DNA from: JAUILA01 sp964563925
GTDB lineage: Bacteria; Bacteroidota; Bacteroidia; Cytophagales; Cyclobacteriaceae
Length of the DNA: 64,000 nt
Assembly: GCA_964563925.1 (NCBI GenBank)
Contig: CAZLZD010000008.1
Coordinates: 43,719-107,718, forward strand
Direction of reading: 5' to 3'
A program made the translations under genes and the position numbers. Numbering within the stretch: position 1 is the first letter of the stretch; every line of letters begins with the position of its first letter. Under the pieces are notes generated by a model. The model had not been told where the DNA came from and did no database searches. It was given only the letters and a program-made list of their open reading frames with translations. Positions 52,160 to 61,031 of the stretch are shown piece after piece.

Positions 52160-54001
52160 ATGATCCGTATTATTTTTCTCCTTCTTTTAAGCAGTGTCGC
52201 ACTCAGGGCCCAGGACCGGTGGATCAATGAAATTCATTATGACAACCTGGGTGTCGATACGCTCGAATTTGTAGAAATTCTACTTCCTGCCGGCCATGAC
52301 CCTGCCGAATACCGCCTGTGGCTTTATGACGGGGTAAGCGCATTGCCCTATGACAGTGCATCTGTGGGTAATTGGGCAGCCGGCGACTCAACGGCATTGT
52401 ATAAATTATTTACGTGGTTCCCGCAAGCCATTCAAAACGGACCGGATGCCGTTGCACTGAGCCACCTGGACACCCTTATACAATTTATTTCCTACGAGGG
52501 AACCATAACCGCAGCCGGCGGGGTGGCTATCGGAAAGATATCCGTTCAGATCGGTGTACGGGAAGGAGGTGACCCGCCGGGGGTTTCAGCCGGACTCACG
52601 GGAGCCGGTTCGTCCGGACCCCATTTCTGGTGGACGCTGAATGCCGCAAGTCCGGGTACATTAAACCCCGGACAACAATTTACCTTCGATCCGATCCTGT
52701 TGCTTTTTTCCGGAAGTTGCCTGGACTTCGGTCAGATTCCATATGGTGAAAAAAGCCTGTCAGCCAGCTTTACCGTGGCGGGAGCCAACCTTGAAGCGGA
52801 CATCACCTTTACCCTGCCGCCAGGTTATGAATGGAGCCGGGAAAGTGATTTTACCGGTGTACAATCCTCCGGGACGTATGTCTGGCCACGAACGGAAGAT
52901 TATTACCCGCCGGATACGGTGTACGTGCGGTTTGTTCCGGGGGCAACGGCCGGACAGGACTACAGAGACACCCTTTTGGTGGAAAGTGGTACGGCAGGAG
53001 TTGCCTTATGCCTCAAAGGCGAGGAAGGACCTTTCCCGGAGCCCAACGTCTGGATTAATGAATTGCACTATGACAACATCAGTACGGATGTAAATGAATT
53101 TGTCGAGATGGTGATTGCCCTGTCGGATTCCTCCACCCTTCCCTTCCTGGCCCTCCATTTTTACAATGGCAATGACCAGCTGGTGTACAAGACCTCGGAA
53201 AGTTCAGCATGGCTCACAGGGTACACCGATCCCCAGGGATTTCTTTATATCACCGCTGTTGTGAAGGGCATCCAGAACGGACTGGCGGATGGCATTGCGC
53301 TTACGCACCGGGGCCGTGTAATCCAGTTTCTGAGCTACGAGGGAACGCTCACCGCACTGGACGGTCCGGCCGCCGGACTCACCAGCAGTGATATCGGCGT
53401 CATGGAAGATACCGATGCCCCGCTGAATTCATCCCTGCAGCTGGTGGGCACCGGAGGCAGCTACACGGATTTTCAGTGGGTGTATTTTCCGGGGGCACAT
53501 ACCAGAAACCAGCCTAATCACGACCAGGTTTTACCCGTGGTCATCCGTAGTTATGGCGTTACCAGCAGAGCAGGCACCTGGTTTCTTCAATGGACCAGTC
53601 TCGAAGAAACGGATCATTCCCATTACACAGTTGAATATTCGGCTGGCGGAGAGGATTTTCGAATCCTGGACCGCATTGATCCAGCCGGCAGCCTTCCTTA
53701 CACCTATTCATTTCCATGCCCTGAAGGCCTTTCCGGCTACCTGAGGCTGGTCCAGCATGACCTGAACGGAAACACCACTTTTTACCGCCCGGTCAGGCTT
53801 CGCGATGAGCCGGCTATATCAAACCGACCGGTTGAGGTGCTTATTATGAATATACACGGACAAGTACTTTACAGGGAGAGGATGGCCGGAAGGAAAAACC
53901 GTACCCTGGAGGAAGTACTGCGGCTGGTCGGTCCGGGTGTATACCTGGTGCGCATTCACTCTGCAGATGGGTTGGAGCTGCATAAAGTAATTAAACCCTG
54001 A
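52160..54001 (+). CDS. T9SS-secreted protein with two lamin-tail-like domains
   Basis: The 613-residue protein has a signal peptide (1-18). It has two related lamin-tail-like repeats, one starting W21-INEIHYDN (to about 170) and one starting at about W298 (INELHYDN, to about 450), separated by an Ig-like segment (about 185-290). The C-terminal 75 residues (NIHGQVLY ... GPGVYLVRIHS) form a type A type IX secretion sorting domain. It should be exported by T9SS and anchored or released at the cell surface. Its role may be adhesive or part of a surface nuclease-like family; no catalytic domain is visible. Confidence 0.82.
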   Translation: MIRIIFLLLLSSVALRAQDRWINEIHYDNLGVDTLEFVEILLPAGHDPAEYRLWLYDGVSALPYDSASVGNWAAGDSTALYKLFTWFPQAIQNGPDAVALSHLDTLIQFISYEGTITAAGGVAIGKISVQIGVREGGDPPGVSAGLTGAGSSGPHFWWTLNAASPGTLNPGQQFTFDPILLLFSGSCLDFGQIPYGEKSLSASFTVAGANLEADITFTLPPGYEWSRESDFTGVQSSGTYVWPRTEDYYPPDTVYVRFVPGATAGQDYRDTLLVESGTAGVALCLKGEEGPFPEPNVWINELHYDNISTDVNEFVEMVIALSDSSTLPFLALHFYNGNDQLVYKTSESSAWLTGYTDPQGFLYITAVVKGIQNGLADGIALTHRGRVIQFLSYEGTLTALDGPAAGLTSSDIGVMEDTDAPLNSSLQLVGTGGSYTDFQWVYFPGAHTRNQPNHDQVLPVVIRSYGVTSRAGTWFLQWTSLEETDHSHYTVEYSAGGEDFRILDRIDPAGSLPYTYSFPCPEGLSGYLRLVQHDLNGNTTFYRPVRLRDEPAISNRPVEVLIMNIHGQVLYRERMAGRKNRTLEEVLRLVGPGVYLVRIHSADGLELHKVIKP

Positions 54002-54075
54002 TATTCAGAACGGATGTCTTCAGATTGGAAAAAATTACAGTACCTTTGCAGGCTTATCGGAAAACGCACAGGAAT

Positions 54076-55689
54076 ATGATCGCAGCGAACAATCTTTCTT
54101 TACAATTCGGCAAACGAATTCTGTTTGACGAAGTCAACATAAAATTCTCCCAGGGCAACTGCTACGGGGTAATTGGTGCCAATGGTGCCGGGAAGTCAAC
54201 TTTCCTGAAGATTCTTTCAGGTGAACAGGATGCGACCGGAGGTCATGTCTCCATTGAACCCGGGAAGCGCATGGCCGTCCTGAACCAGAACCACTTTGCC
54301 TTTGATGATCAGCTCGTATTGCATACCGTCATGATGGGGCATTCCACGCTCTGGAAGGTGATGCAGGAGAAAGAGGCCATCTATGCGAAGCCGGACTTCC
54401 AGGAGGAGGACGGCATACGGGCATCCGAACTGGAAGAAAAATTCGCCGAAATGGACGGGTGGAATGCGGAACCTGATGCCGCTTCCCTGCTGTCAGGGCT
54501 GGGCATCGAAGAAGGCCTGCACTACCAGATGATGAAGGACCTGAACGGTAACCAGAAAGTCAGGGTGCTGCTGGCCCAGGCATTATTCGGCAATCCGGAT
54601 ATCCTGATCCTGGATGAGCCAACCAACGACCTTGATATTATGACGGTTTCCTGGCTGGAAGACTTTCTTCTTGATTTCAAAAACACGGTGATCGTTGTGT
54701 CACACGATCGTCACTTCCTGGATACGGTTTGTACCCACATCGTGGATATAGACTTCAAGCAGGTACGATTGTTTACCGGTAACTATTCATTCTGGTACCA
54801 GTCGAGCCAGCTTGCCCTTCAGCAACGCGCTTCAGCCAATAAGAAAGCGGAGGAGAAGAAAAAGGAATTACAGGAATTCATTGCCAGGTTCAGTGCGAAT
54901 GCCGCTAAATCAAAGCAGGCCACGAGTCGCAAGAAATTGCTGGACAAGATCAACCTGGATGATATCCAGCCATCTACCCGGCGTTACCCGGCCATTATCT
55001 TCACTCAAAACCGCCCTGCCGGTGACCAGATCCTGCAGGTGGAAGGCCTGACCCAGACCCGTGAAGGCAAGCCGCTCTTTTCCGGGGTGGATATCATGGT
55101 AAATAAGGGTGACAAGATCGCCCTGATCAGCAAGGATTCTATTGCCACGTCGTCTTTTTACTCCATTCTTACCGGGGAAGAAAAGCCGGCCTCCGGAAAA
55201 TATACTTTTGGCCAGACAATCACCACCGCGGCATTGCCCAACGAAAATGAATCCTACTTTACCAAAGACCTGAACCTGATCGACTGGCTAAGGCAATACG
55301 CAGACGGGGATAAAGACGAAGTATATATCCGCGGATTCCTGGGTAAAATGCTGTTTACCGGCGAAGAGGTATTCAAGAAAAGTTCCGTCCTGAGCGGAGG
55401 GGAAAAAGTCCGTTGTATGATCTCGAGGATGATGCTTGCGGGGGCCAACTTCCTGCTGCTGGATGAACCCACAAACCACCTGGACCTGGAATCCATACAG
55501 GCCTTCAACAATGCCCTGCAGGATTTCCCCGGAACGGTGATATTCACCTCGCATGACCATGCCTTCACCCAAACGGTTGCCAACCGGGTGATTGAGCTTG
55601 GACCTAACGGGTACCTCGACAAACTGATGACGTTTGACGAATACATGGAAAGTGAGACGATTGCCGCGCAGCGTGCGCTGATCTACTAA
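54076..55689 (+). CDS. ABC-F family ATPase (YbiT-like) with degenerate second nucleotide site
   Basis: The 537-residue protein starts at the ATG at 54076; a TTG at 54025 is less likely. It has two ABC domains joined by a charged linker (about 245-300) and no membrane helix, the ABC-F layout. Domain 1 has Walker A GANGAGKST (34-42), a divergent signature LNGNQ (156-160) and Walker B ILILDEP. In domain 2 the Walker A position reads ISKDSIATSS (351-360) with no GxxGxGK, while LSGGE (439-443) and the LLLDEP Walker B remain. ABC-F proteins act on ribosomes. A similar weakening of site 2 may be lineage-wide. Confidence 0.88.
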   Translation: MIAANNLSLQFGKRILFDEVNIKFSQGNCYGVIGANGAGKSTFLKILSGEQDATGGHVSIEPGKRMAVLNQNHFAFDDQLVLHTVMMGHSTLWKVMQEKEAIYAKPDFQEEDGIRASELEEKFAEMDGWNAEPDAASLLSGLGIEEGLHYQMMKDLNGNQKVRVLLAQALFGNPDILILDEPTNDLDIMTVSWLEDFLLDFKNTVIVVSHDRHFLDTVCTHIVDIDFKQVRLFTGNYSFWYQSSQLALQQRASANKKAEEKKKELQEFIARFSANAAKSKQATSRKKLLDKINLDDIQPSTRRYPAIIFTQNRPAGDQILQVEGLTQTREGKPLFSGVDIMVNKGDKIALISKDSIATSSFYSILTGEEKPASGKYTFGQTITTAALPNENESYFTKDLNLIDWLRQYADGDKDEVYIRGFLGKMLFTGEEVFKKSSVLSGGEKVRCMISRMMLAGANFLLLDEPTNHLDLESIQAFNNALQDFPGTVIFTSHDHAFTQTVANRVIELGPNGYLDKLMTFDEYMESETIAAQRALIY

Positions 55690-55812
55690 CTGATCATTAA
55701 GGAATCAGAAGGTATACGGATCACCTGGTGTGTTTGGTAGAAATACCACCTGGTAAGTCTGTCACTAATCATGAATGCCGGACCCGGTGATAACCCCTGT
55801 GGATACGACAGC
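55690..55812. other. convergent intergenic region
   Basis: The 123 bases between the ABC-F and glycosyltransferase genes contain two copies of CACCTGGT about 26 bases apart and no clear terminator with a T-run. I see no gene in it. Confidence 0.4.
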
Positions 55813-57390
55813 TCAGGGCTGCTGGTCATTAACCACCCGGTATACCTGTGTGTCGTTTCGTTTGTGGATCCTGGGATTAAAGAAATTCAGTAATTTGTCC
55901 AGGGAGGATGGCTCAAATTCAGCCACTGGTTCAAGTCGTTCCGCATTCAGCAATTCCTTTACATTCTCCAGGCGGCTGGAAAGACTGTCTGACCGGTAAA
56001 AAACCACATAATTCGGATATCTCCCCATGCGTTCAAATTCAGCTTTTACCGAATCCGATGATTTTGTGCGGTCCAGCGTATAGCTGATACGGGCTGATGC
56101 AGGAAGCTGATCGGGCCGGGACCAGAATTCCCGGTAGCCGATGAGATCATGGTCAAACTGGTTATAGTCGATCGCTCCTTCGCCCAGGTAATAGACGGGC
56201 GTCTGGCGGGTGCCTCCCTGGGTTCCTTCCAGCAAAACAGCCTCCACATCCTGACGGGAACTCAGGTAATTGAGCGGAGCCACCCGGTCTTTCTTGGTAT
56301 AATTCAGACCCATGAAAAGTCCGGCGATAATATTGATCACCCAGAAAAAATTCCAGGCTCCCCGTCGCAGGGAAACATTCTTTTGCCAGAAGGCTGACTG
56401 CTGAACAAAATTCTCCCACCCGACGGCACCCAGGATGATAAGAAACGGAAACATGGGCAGGATGAAGCGTTCCTGTTTATTGGGAAATATGGAATGGACG
56501 AGGAAAAACAGCAGTACCCCCATGAACATGGCCCGGTCAATTTTGAAGGATCGCGCATACCCCCAGATGAGCATCAGGCTGACCGGGGGCACCAGGAACC
56601 CGAGGGTGGTGCCCAGAAATTTGAACGGGCTGCCGGTGACATATTCATAGGCATTCTGGCTGTTATAGGCGAAATAATTCAGGATATATTCATAGGGATA
56701 ATTGAAGAAGAGAATATCAAACAGGGCAATGGTTACGAAGGTCGTTACCAGAAACCCGGATACGATTAACAGGATAGGCTTGTACTCCTTCCGAAACAAC
56801 AGGGCCAGTCCGATCCCGCCGGCAATCAGTATGGTATGCATCCTGATGCTGAATGCCAGGGCCAGCATGAGCCCGATAAAAATCCATTTCCAGGGTCTTC
56901 TGCCTTCGGTATCGAGGTACAAAAGAAAGGCATACATGAGCGGGGGCAGGCAAACGATCTCGGCCATGAACTTTACGCCAAGATAGGGCATGAACCACAA
57001 CACAGCCAGGATCTGGGCCACCAGGATGGCATTCTTGAAGGTACTTATCCGCAAAGTTATCCGGTAGCCCAGCCAGACAATCAGCAATGAATATATCCCG
57101 TGGAAAAGCTGCAGAAACATCGCTTTGACGACGGGGGACGTAACCCCGGCCACCTTAATTACCCATAACAGTACCGTATTGATAAATGCGTAGAGCATGC
57201 TGTGCTTGGGCGGCTCAGGCGATTCTACCCAGTGACCAATCCCTTCGGTCCAGCTCTCAGCTACGCGGAGTACACAAAAATGATCATCATGAAAGGCATA
57301 GCCTTTGGAAAAGATGGCCGCAATAATCCGGAGTACCAGCGCCAGGATAAGGATACCACGAATGGTTTGAAGGGACTTTAAAACTTGCAT
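55813..57390 (-). CDS. GT22-like (Alg9/PIG-B type) membrane glycosyltransferase
   Basis: The 525-residue protein has about ten membrane helices. An early YAFHDDHF segment places an Asp pair (D35-D36) in the first luminal loop, as in GT-C transferases that use polyprenyl-phosphate sugars. A NKQERFILP motif near residue 303 is close to the HKEERF signature of GT22 mannosyltransferases. The C-terminal 100 residues are soluble. It probably transfers a sugar to a lipid or glycan on the outer face of the inner membrane. The acceptor is unknown. Confidence 0.75.
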   Translation of the reverse strand: MQVLKSLQTIRGILILALVLRIIAAIFSKGYAFHDDHFCVLRVAESWTEGIGHWVESPEPPKHSMLYAFINTVLLWVIKVAGVTSPVVKAMFLQLFHGIYSLLIVWLGYRITLRISTFKNAILVAQILAVLWFMPYLGVKFMAEIVCLPPLMYAFLLYLDTEGRRPWKWIFIGLMLALAFSIRMHTILIAGGIGLALLFRKEYKPILLIVSGFLVTTFVTIALFDILFFNYPYEYILNYFAYNSQNAYEYVTGSPFKFLGTTLGFLVPPVSLMLIWGYARSFKIDRAMFMGVLLFFLVHSIFPNKQERFILPMFPFLIILGAVGWENFVQQSAFWQKNVSLRRGAWNFFWVINIIAGLFMGLNYTKKDRVAPLNYLSSRQDVEAVLLEGTQGGTRQTPVYYLGEGAIDYNQFDHDLIGYREFWSRPDQLPASARISYTLDRTKSSDSVKAEFERMGRYPNYVVFYRSDSLSSRLENVKELLNAERLEPVAEFEPSSLDKLLNFFNPRIHKRNDTQVYRVVNDQQP

Positions 57391-57397
57391 CAGGACA

Positions 57398-57429
57398 CAA
57401 AGAAAGTTTTCTTCCCTCTATCCACCAAA
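57398..57429 (-). promoter_or_regulatory. candidate Bacteroidota-type promoter for the glycosyltransferase gene
   Basis: Read on the minus strand, TTTG (57429-57426) is followed after exactly 20 bases by TTTCTTTG (57405-57398), matching TTTG-N19-21-TAnnTTTG at all but one fixed base. Only 7 bases separate the box from the ATG, so the transcript would be leaderless or nearly so. Confidence 0.35.
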
Positions 57430-57518
57430 CCTAATTTTCACTTTTAAAAGGTTATGGGCTAATGAAATGGCAGGATGCAATCCTTTCCGTATATTAAAGG
57501 GGCATAAAGAGATTCATT

Positions 57519-58004
57519 TTGAAGCAGCAAACCGACAAAACACATGCGCTGAAGGATAAAACCTTTGAATGGATAGAATCTATCGCCCGCCTGATGGATA
57601 CCCAATTCACCCTGCCGGGAACCGGTTTCCGGTTTGGCCTGGATCCGCTGATAAACCTGATCCCGTTTGCCGGCAACGGCATAACGGTGATCATTTCGTT
57701 TCTCCTGGTGATTGTCATGTACCGGTACGGGGTTAGCGGTAAGGTGATCGTGAAAATGATCGGGAATGTAGCGATAGACGGACTTATCGGCGCAATACCC
57801 GTGATCGGGAATATTTTTGACTTCTATTTCAAATCCAACACCCGGAATATTGCCCTGCTGAAAGCACATTACGGCGAAGGAAAGCACCAGGGCTCCGGAC
57901 TGGGTATTATAATTACCGCATTTCTGATTATGATGCTCCTTCTTGGCCTGATTGTGTACGCAGGCATCCTCCTTCTCTCCTATCTCATCGGCCTGGTCGG
58001 ATGA
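57519..58004 (+). CDS. DUF4112 membrane protein
   Basis: The 161-residue protein starts with TTG at 57519. It has a DUF4112 domain (about 20-125) with LDPLINLIPFAGN and GAIPVIGNIFDFYFKSN signatures and two or three hydrophobic helices, plus a C-terminal helix (about 130-155). DUF4112 has no known function. Its stop overlaps the next start (ATGA), so translation is coupled to the YpsA-like gene. Confidence 0.82.
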   Translation: MKQQTDKTHALKDKTFEWIESIARLMDTQFTLPGTGFRFGLDPLINLIPFAGNGITVIISFLLVIVMYRYGVSGKVIVKMIGNVAIDGLIGAIPVIGNIFDFYFKSNTRNIALLKAHYGEGKHQGSGLGIIITAFLIMMLLLGLIVYAGILLLSYLIGLVG

Positions 58005-58480
58005 TCCGTAAGATTGTCAGCGGCGGACAAACCGGTGCGGATACCGGGGCTCTGAAGGCCGCGATGGCAGCCGGGATACCCAGCGGTGGATGGTGTCCCG
58101 TCGACAGCCGTAATAACGCAGGACGTATCCCGCCGGAATACGGATTGAAACCAGTGCCACATGACCGCAGTGAAACGGCTCCTGATATTCCACGCTCACT
58201 CCGCACCGAATGGAATGTGCGGGACAGCGATGCGACACTCCTGTTTCTGATGGACGAACCGGACCCGGGGTCAAACTGGACCCTGCAATGTGCCCGCGAA
58301 AAATACTATAAACCGATATTTATATGGAACGTGGACAACGATAATGAACCCGGTGATTTTCGACAGTGGTTCCGGGAAGAATGGGAAACCCTGAATGTAG
58401 CCGGACCCTCAGAAGAAACGTGTCCTGGTATTGAACAACGCGTCTTTATAATTATTTATACATTATTAATAACTGATTAA
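58001..58480 (+). CDS. YpsA/SLOG-like putative nucleotide-binding protein (molybdenum-carrier-like)
   Basis: The 159-residue protein has a Rossmann-like SLOG-type start with S7-G-G-Q-T-G-A-D14, matching the putative molybdenum carrier family and related YpsA proteins. The fold binds nucleotides or nucleotide-derived ligands; direct molybdenum binding in the family rests on limited evidence. Coupled by ATGA overlap to the DUF4112 gene. Confidence 0.75.
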   Translation: MIRKIVSGGQTGADTGALKAAMAAGIPSGGWCPVDSRNNAGRIPPEYGLKPVPHDRSETAPDIPRSLRTEWNVRDSDATLLFLMDEPDPGSNWTLQCAREKYYKPIFIWNVDNDNEPGDFRQWFREEWETLNVAGPSEETCPGIEQRVFIIIYTLLITD

Positions 58481-58551
58481 CAGTCTTTTATGGCCTATTA
58501 TCTATTTCTTTACTTGAGTTAAGTATTGAAATTTATTCTGCATTATGCAAC

Positions 58552-58567
58552 CTCCGGAATTCCGGAG
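58552..58567. promoter_or_regulatory. perfect 16-bp palindrome upstream of an FtsX permease gene
   Basis: CTCCGGAATTCCGGAG is a perfect palindrome with no spacer, so it fits a dimeric protein-binding site better than a hairpin. It is flanked by another inverted repeat, GAGTTAAG at 58516-58523 and CTTAACTC at 58583-58590. It lies 34 bases before the permease ATG at 58601. Confidence 0.5.
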
Positions 58568-58600
58568 CGTCTTTATAATTAACTTAACTCCTTACCACTC

Positions 58601-61030
58601 ATGCTCTTCAACTACCTTAAAATTGCGCTCCGGAATATTCGCAAGGAGAAAACCTATTCCCTGATCAACATTCTGGGACTGGCCACCGGGATGGCTGCCA
58701 CGCTGCTCATTCTCCTGTATGTGCAGGAGGAGCTGAGCTATGATGGCTATCATGAAAACTCAGACCGTATTTACCGGGTAAGCCGTGAATGGCTGAACGG
58801 CGATGGAGAGACGACTCTTCACCTTGGGCATTGTGCACCTCCCTTTGCTCCCCTGCTGGAGAATGATTACAGCGGTATGATCGAAGAGGCGGTGCGGATT
58901 ACGTCCGGAAGCGGACCATTGATCTCCTACGGGGATGTGAAGATTGAAGAAGGCGGGTTTTACTTTGGAGATGAAGCAGTGTTTGATGTGTTTTCCTGGC
59001 CGCTCGTTTCCGGTGATGCCCGGCAGGCGCTGACCGGGCCCGCCATGGTAGTGATCTCGGAGTCCGCCGCCTCAAGGTATTTTGGAGAGGAAGATCCGGT
59101 TGGAAAGCAGATCACATTCAATAATTTCGGCTACAAGGTACCTATGACGGTCACCGGGGTTGCCGCCGATGTGCCTCATAATTCACATTTTCACTGGGAT
59201 TTCATGGCATCCTTTGCCACTATTGAGCAGCTTTTCGGAAGGGAAAACATGATGCAGAACTGGGGATCGAATAATTATGGCACCTACCTGCTGCTATCTC
59301 CCGGGACGACCGCGGAAGAACTTTCTGCCCGGTTTCCTGAATTTCTCAACCGTCACCTGCCCCGGCATACTGGCTCTACGGCTGATCCGGCAGATAACAA
59401 CAGGCTCCACCTGATGCCGGTGGAAGATATTCACCTGCACTCACACCTGGATTCTGAAATGGAAGCCAATAATGACATTGCCTACATCTACGTGTACACG
59501 ATAATTGCCCTGTTCATCCTTACTATCGCCTGCATCAATTTTGTCAACCTGTCCACCGCCCGGTCAGCACGCAGGGCCAAAGAAGTCGGACTGCGCAAGG
59601 TGATGGGTGCGTACCGCAGGGTTTTGATTGGCCAGTTCCTTACTGAATCCGTATTGTTTGCCCTGATCGGCCTGGTATTATCCTGTTTGATCGTTGTGCT
59701 TGTACTTCCCTCCTTTAACCAGTTTATCAATACCGGCATTACGTTTGACCTGGATTCCAACCGGTTTATCGTATTACTGCTTACCGGAATGGTGCTGTTC
59801 GTCGGACTGGTAGCAGGCAGCTATCCGGCCTTTTACCTCTCCAATTTCGAGCCTGCGGTGATCCTGAAAAGCGGCCATAAAAAGGCCGGCAGCCGGGTGA
59901 CGATGCGGTCGGTCCTGGTGGTATTCCAATTTATGATCTCCATCGCCCTGATTATCAGCGTGGGTATTGTCAAGGGCCAGCTTGAATTCATGCGCACAAA
60001 AGACCTCGGCTTCAAAAAAGAGAATGTCATGATCCTACCCTCCAGCAATGAGATCTATACACAATTTGAAAACCTCAAAAACAGGTTTGAAAAGCAACCG
60101 GGGATTACCCAGGTTTCGCTGGCCAGCCGGGTGCCATCCGGGAGGCTGCTCGACTCCCAGGGTACCACCGCTGAGATCGACGGGGCCATGCAGCAGCTGT
60201 CGATCCGGATTGCCGATATTCATGTGGACCATGATTATTTTTCCTCACTTGGTATCCCGGTAACAGCCGGAAGGGACTTTGATCCGGAGATTATCAGTGA
60301 TTCAACCCAGGCCTTTATCATCAACGAATCCGCCGTAGGGAGTATCGGATGGTCCTCTGCCGAAGATGCGGTGGGAAAAAGGATCGATTATGGCGGACGA
60401 TCAGGCCAGGTCATCGGTGTGGTGAAGGATTTTCATTTTGAAAGCCTGCACCAATCCATTGCCCCGATCATTTTTCTGATTACGAACGGACGAGCAAATA
60501 ATGTGATTGTCCGGTATGATCCAACGCAGAAACAGGAGGTGGAAGACTACCTGGCCGAACAATGGAGTTATCTCCGGCCTGATTTTCCTTTTGACTACTA
60601 TGAGATCGAGAACCGGTTCAGCGGCCAATATGAGAACGAAGACCGCCTGGCCAGTGTGGTCACCTGGTTTTCTGTACTCGCCGTTGTAATTGCGGCACTG
60701 GGCCTGTTCGGATTGTCTTCCTTCATTGCCGAGCAACGAATCAAGGAAATCGGTATACGGAAAGTCCTGGGAGCCTCTGTCCGGCAAATCCTCGTTTTAC
60801 TTGGAACAGGGTTTACCGTACTGGTGCTCATTGCCCTGCTTATCGCCATCCCCCTTGCCTATTACGGAATGAACATCTGGCTGGAGAATTTTGCCTACCA
60901 GGATACGATCAGTCCGTGGCCGTTTATTGCCGCGGGAGGCCTGGCGCTGTTCATTGCCTGGATTACGATCAGTTACCAGACCCTCCGGGCTGCCCTGAGC
61001 AACCCGGTGGATACCCTGCACTATGAATAA
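58601..61030 (+). CDS. FtsX-like ABC permease (two-module MacB-PCD type)
   Basis: The 809-residue protein has the same architecture as the other two in this window: N-terminal helix (about 20-42), MacB-like periplasmic domain, three helices (about 290-420), a second helix and periplasmic domain and a C-terminal helix bundle. The signature IKEIGIRKVLGASVRQIL lies near residue 720. No ATPase gene is near. Its upstream region has a perfect palindrome, so its expression may be controlled separately. The stop is 1 base from the stop of the convergent quinone oxidoreductase gene. Confidence 0.87.
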   Translation: MLFNYLKIALRNIRKEKTYSLINILGLATGMAATLLILLYVQEELSYDGYHENSDRIYRVSREWLNGDGETTLHLGHCAPPFAPLLENDYSGMIEEAVRITSGSGPLISYGDVKIEEGGFYFGDEAVFDVFSWPLVSGDARQALTGPAMVVISESAASRYFGEEDPVGKQITFNNFGYKVPMTVTGVAADVPHNSHFHWDFMASFATIEQLFGRENMMQNWGSNNYGTYLLLSPGTTAEELSARFPEFLNRHLPRHTGSTADPADNNRLHLMPVEDIHLHSHLDSEMEANNDIAYIYVYTIIALFILTIACINFVNLSTARSARRAKEVGLRKVMGAYRRVLIGQFLTESVLFALIGLVLSCLIVVLVLPSFNQFINTGITFDLDSNRFIVLLLTGMVLFVGLVAGSYPAFYLSNFEPAVILKSGHKKAGSRVTMRSVLVVFQFMISIALIISVGIVKGQLEFMRTKDLGFKKENVMILPSSNEIYTQFENLKNRFEKQPGITQVSLASRVPSGRLLDSQGTTAEIDGAMQQLSIRIADIHVDHDYFSSLGIPVTAGRDFDPEIISDSTQAFIINESAVGSIGWSSAEDAVGKRIDYGGRSGQVIGVVKDFHFESLHQSIAPIIFLITNGRANNVIVRYDPTQKQEVEDYLAEQWSYLRPDFPFDYYEIENRFSGQYENEDRLASVVTWFSVLAVVIAALGLFGLSSFIAEQRIKEIGIRKVLGASVRQILVLLGTGFTVLVLIALLIAIPLAYYGMNIWLENFAYQDTISPWPFIAAGGLALFIAWITISYQTLRAALSNPVDTLHYE

Positions 61031-61031
61031 A

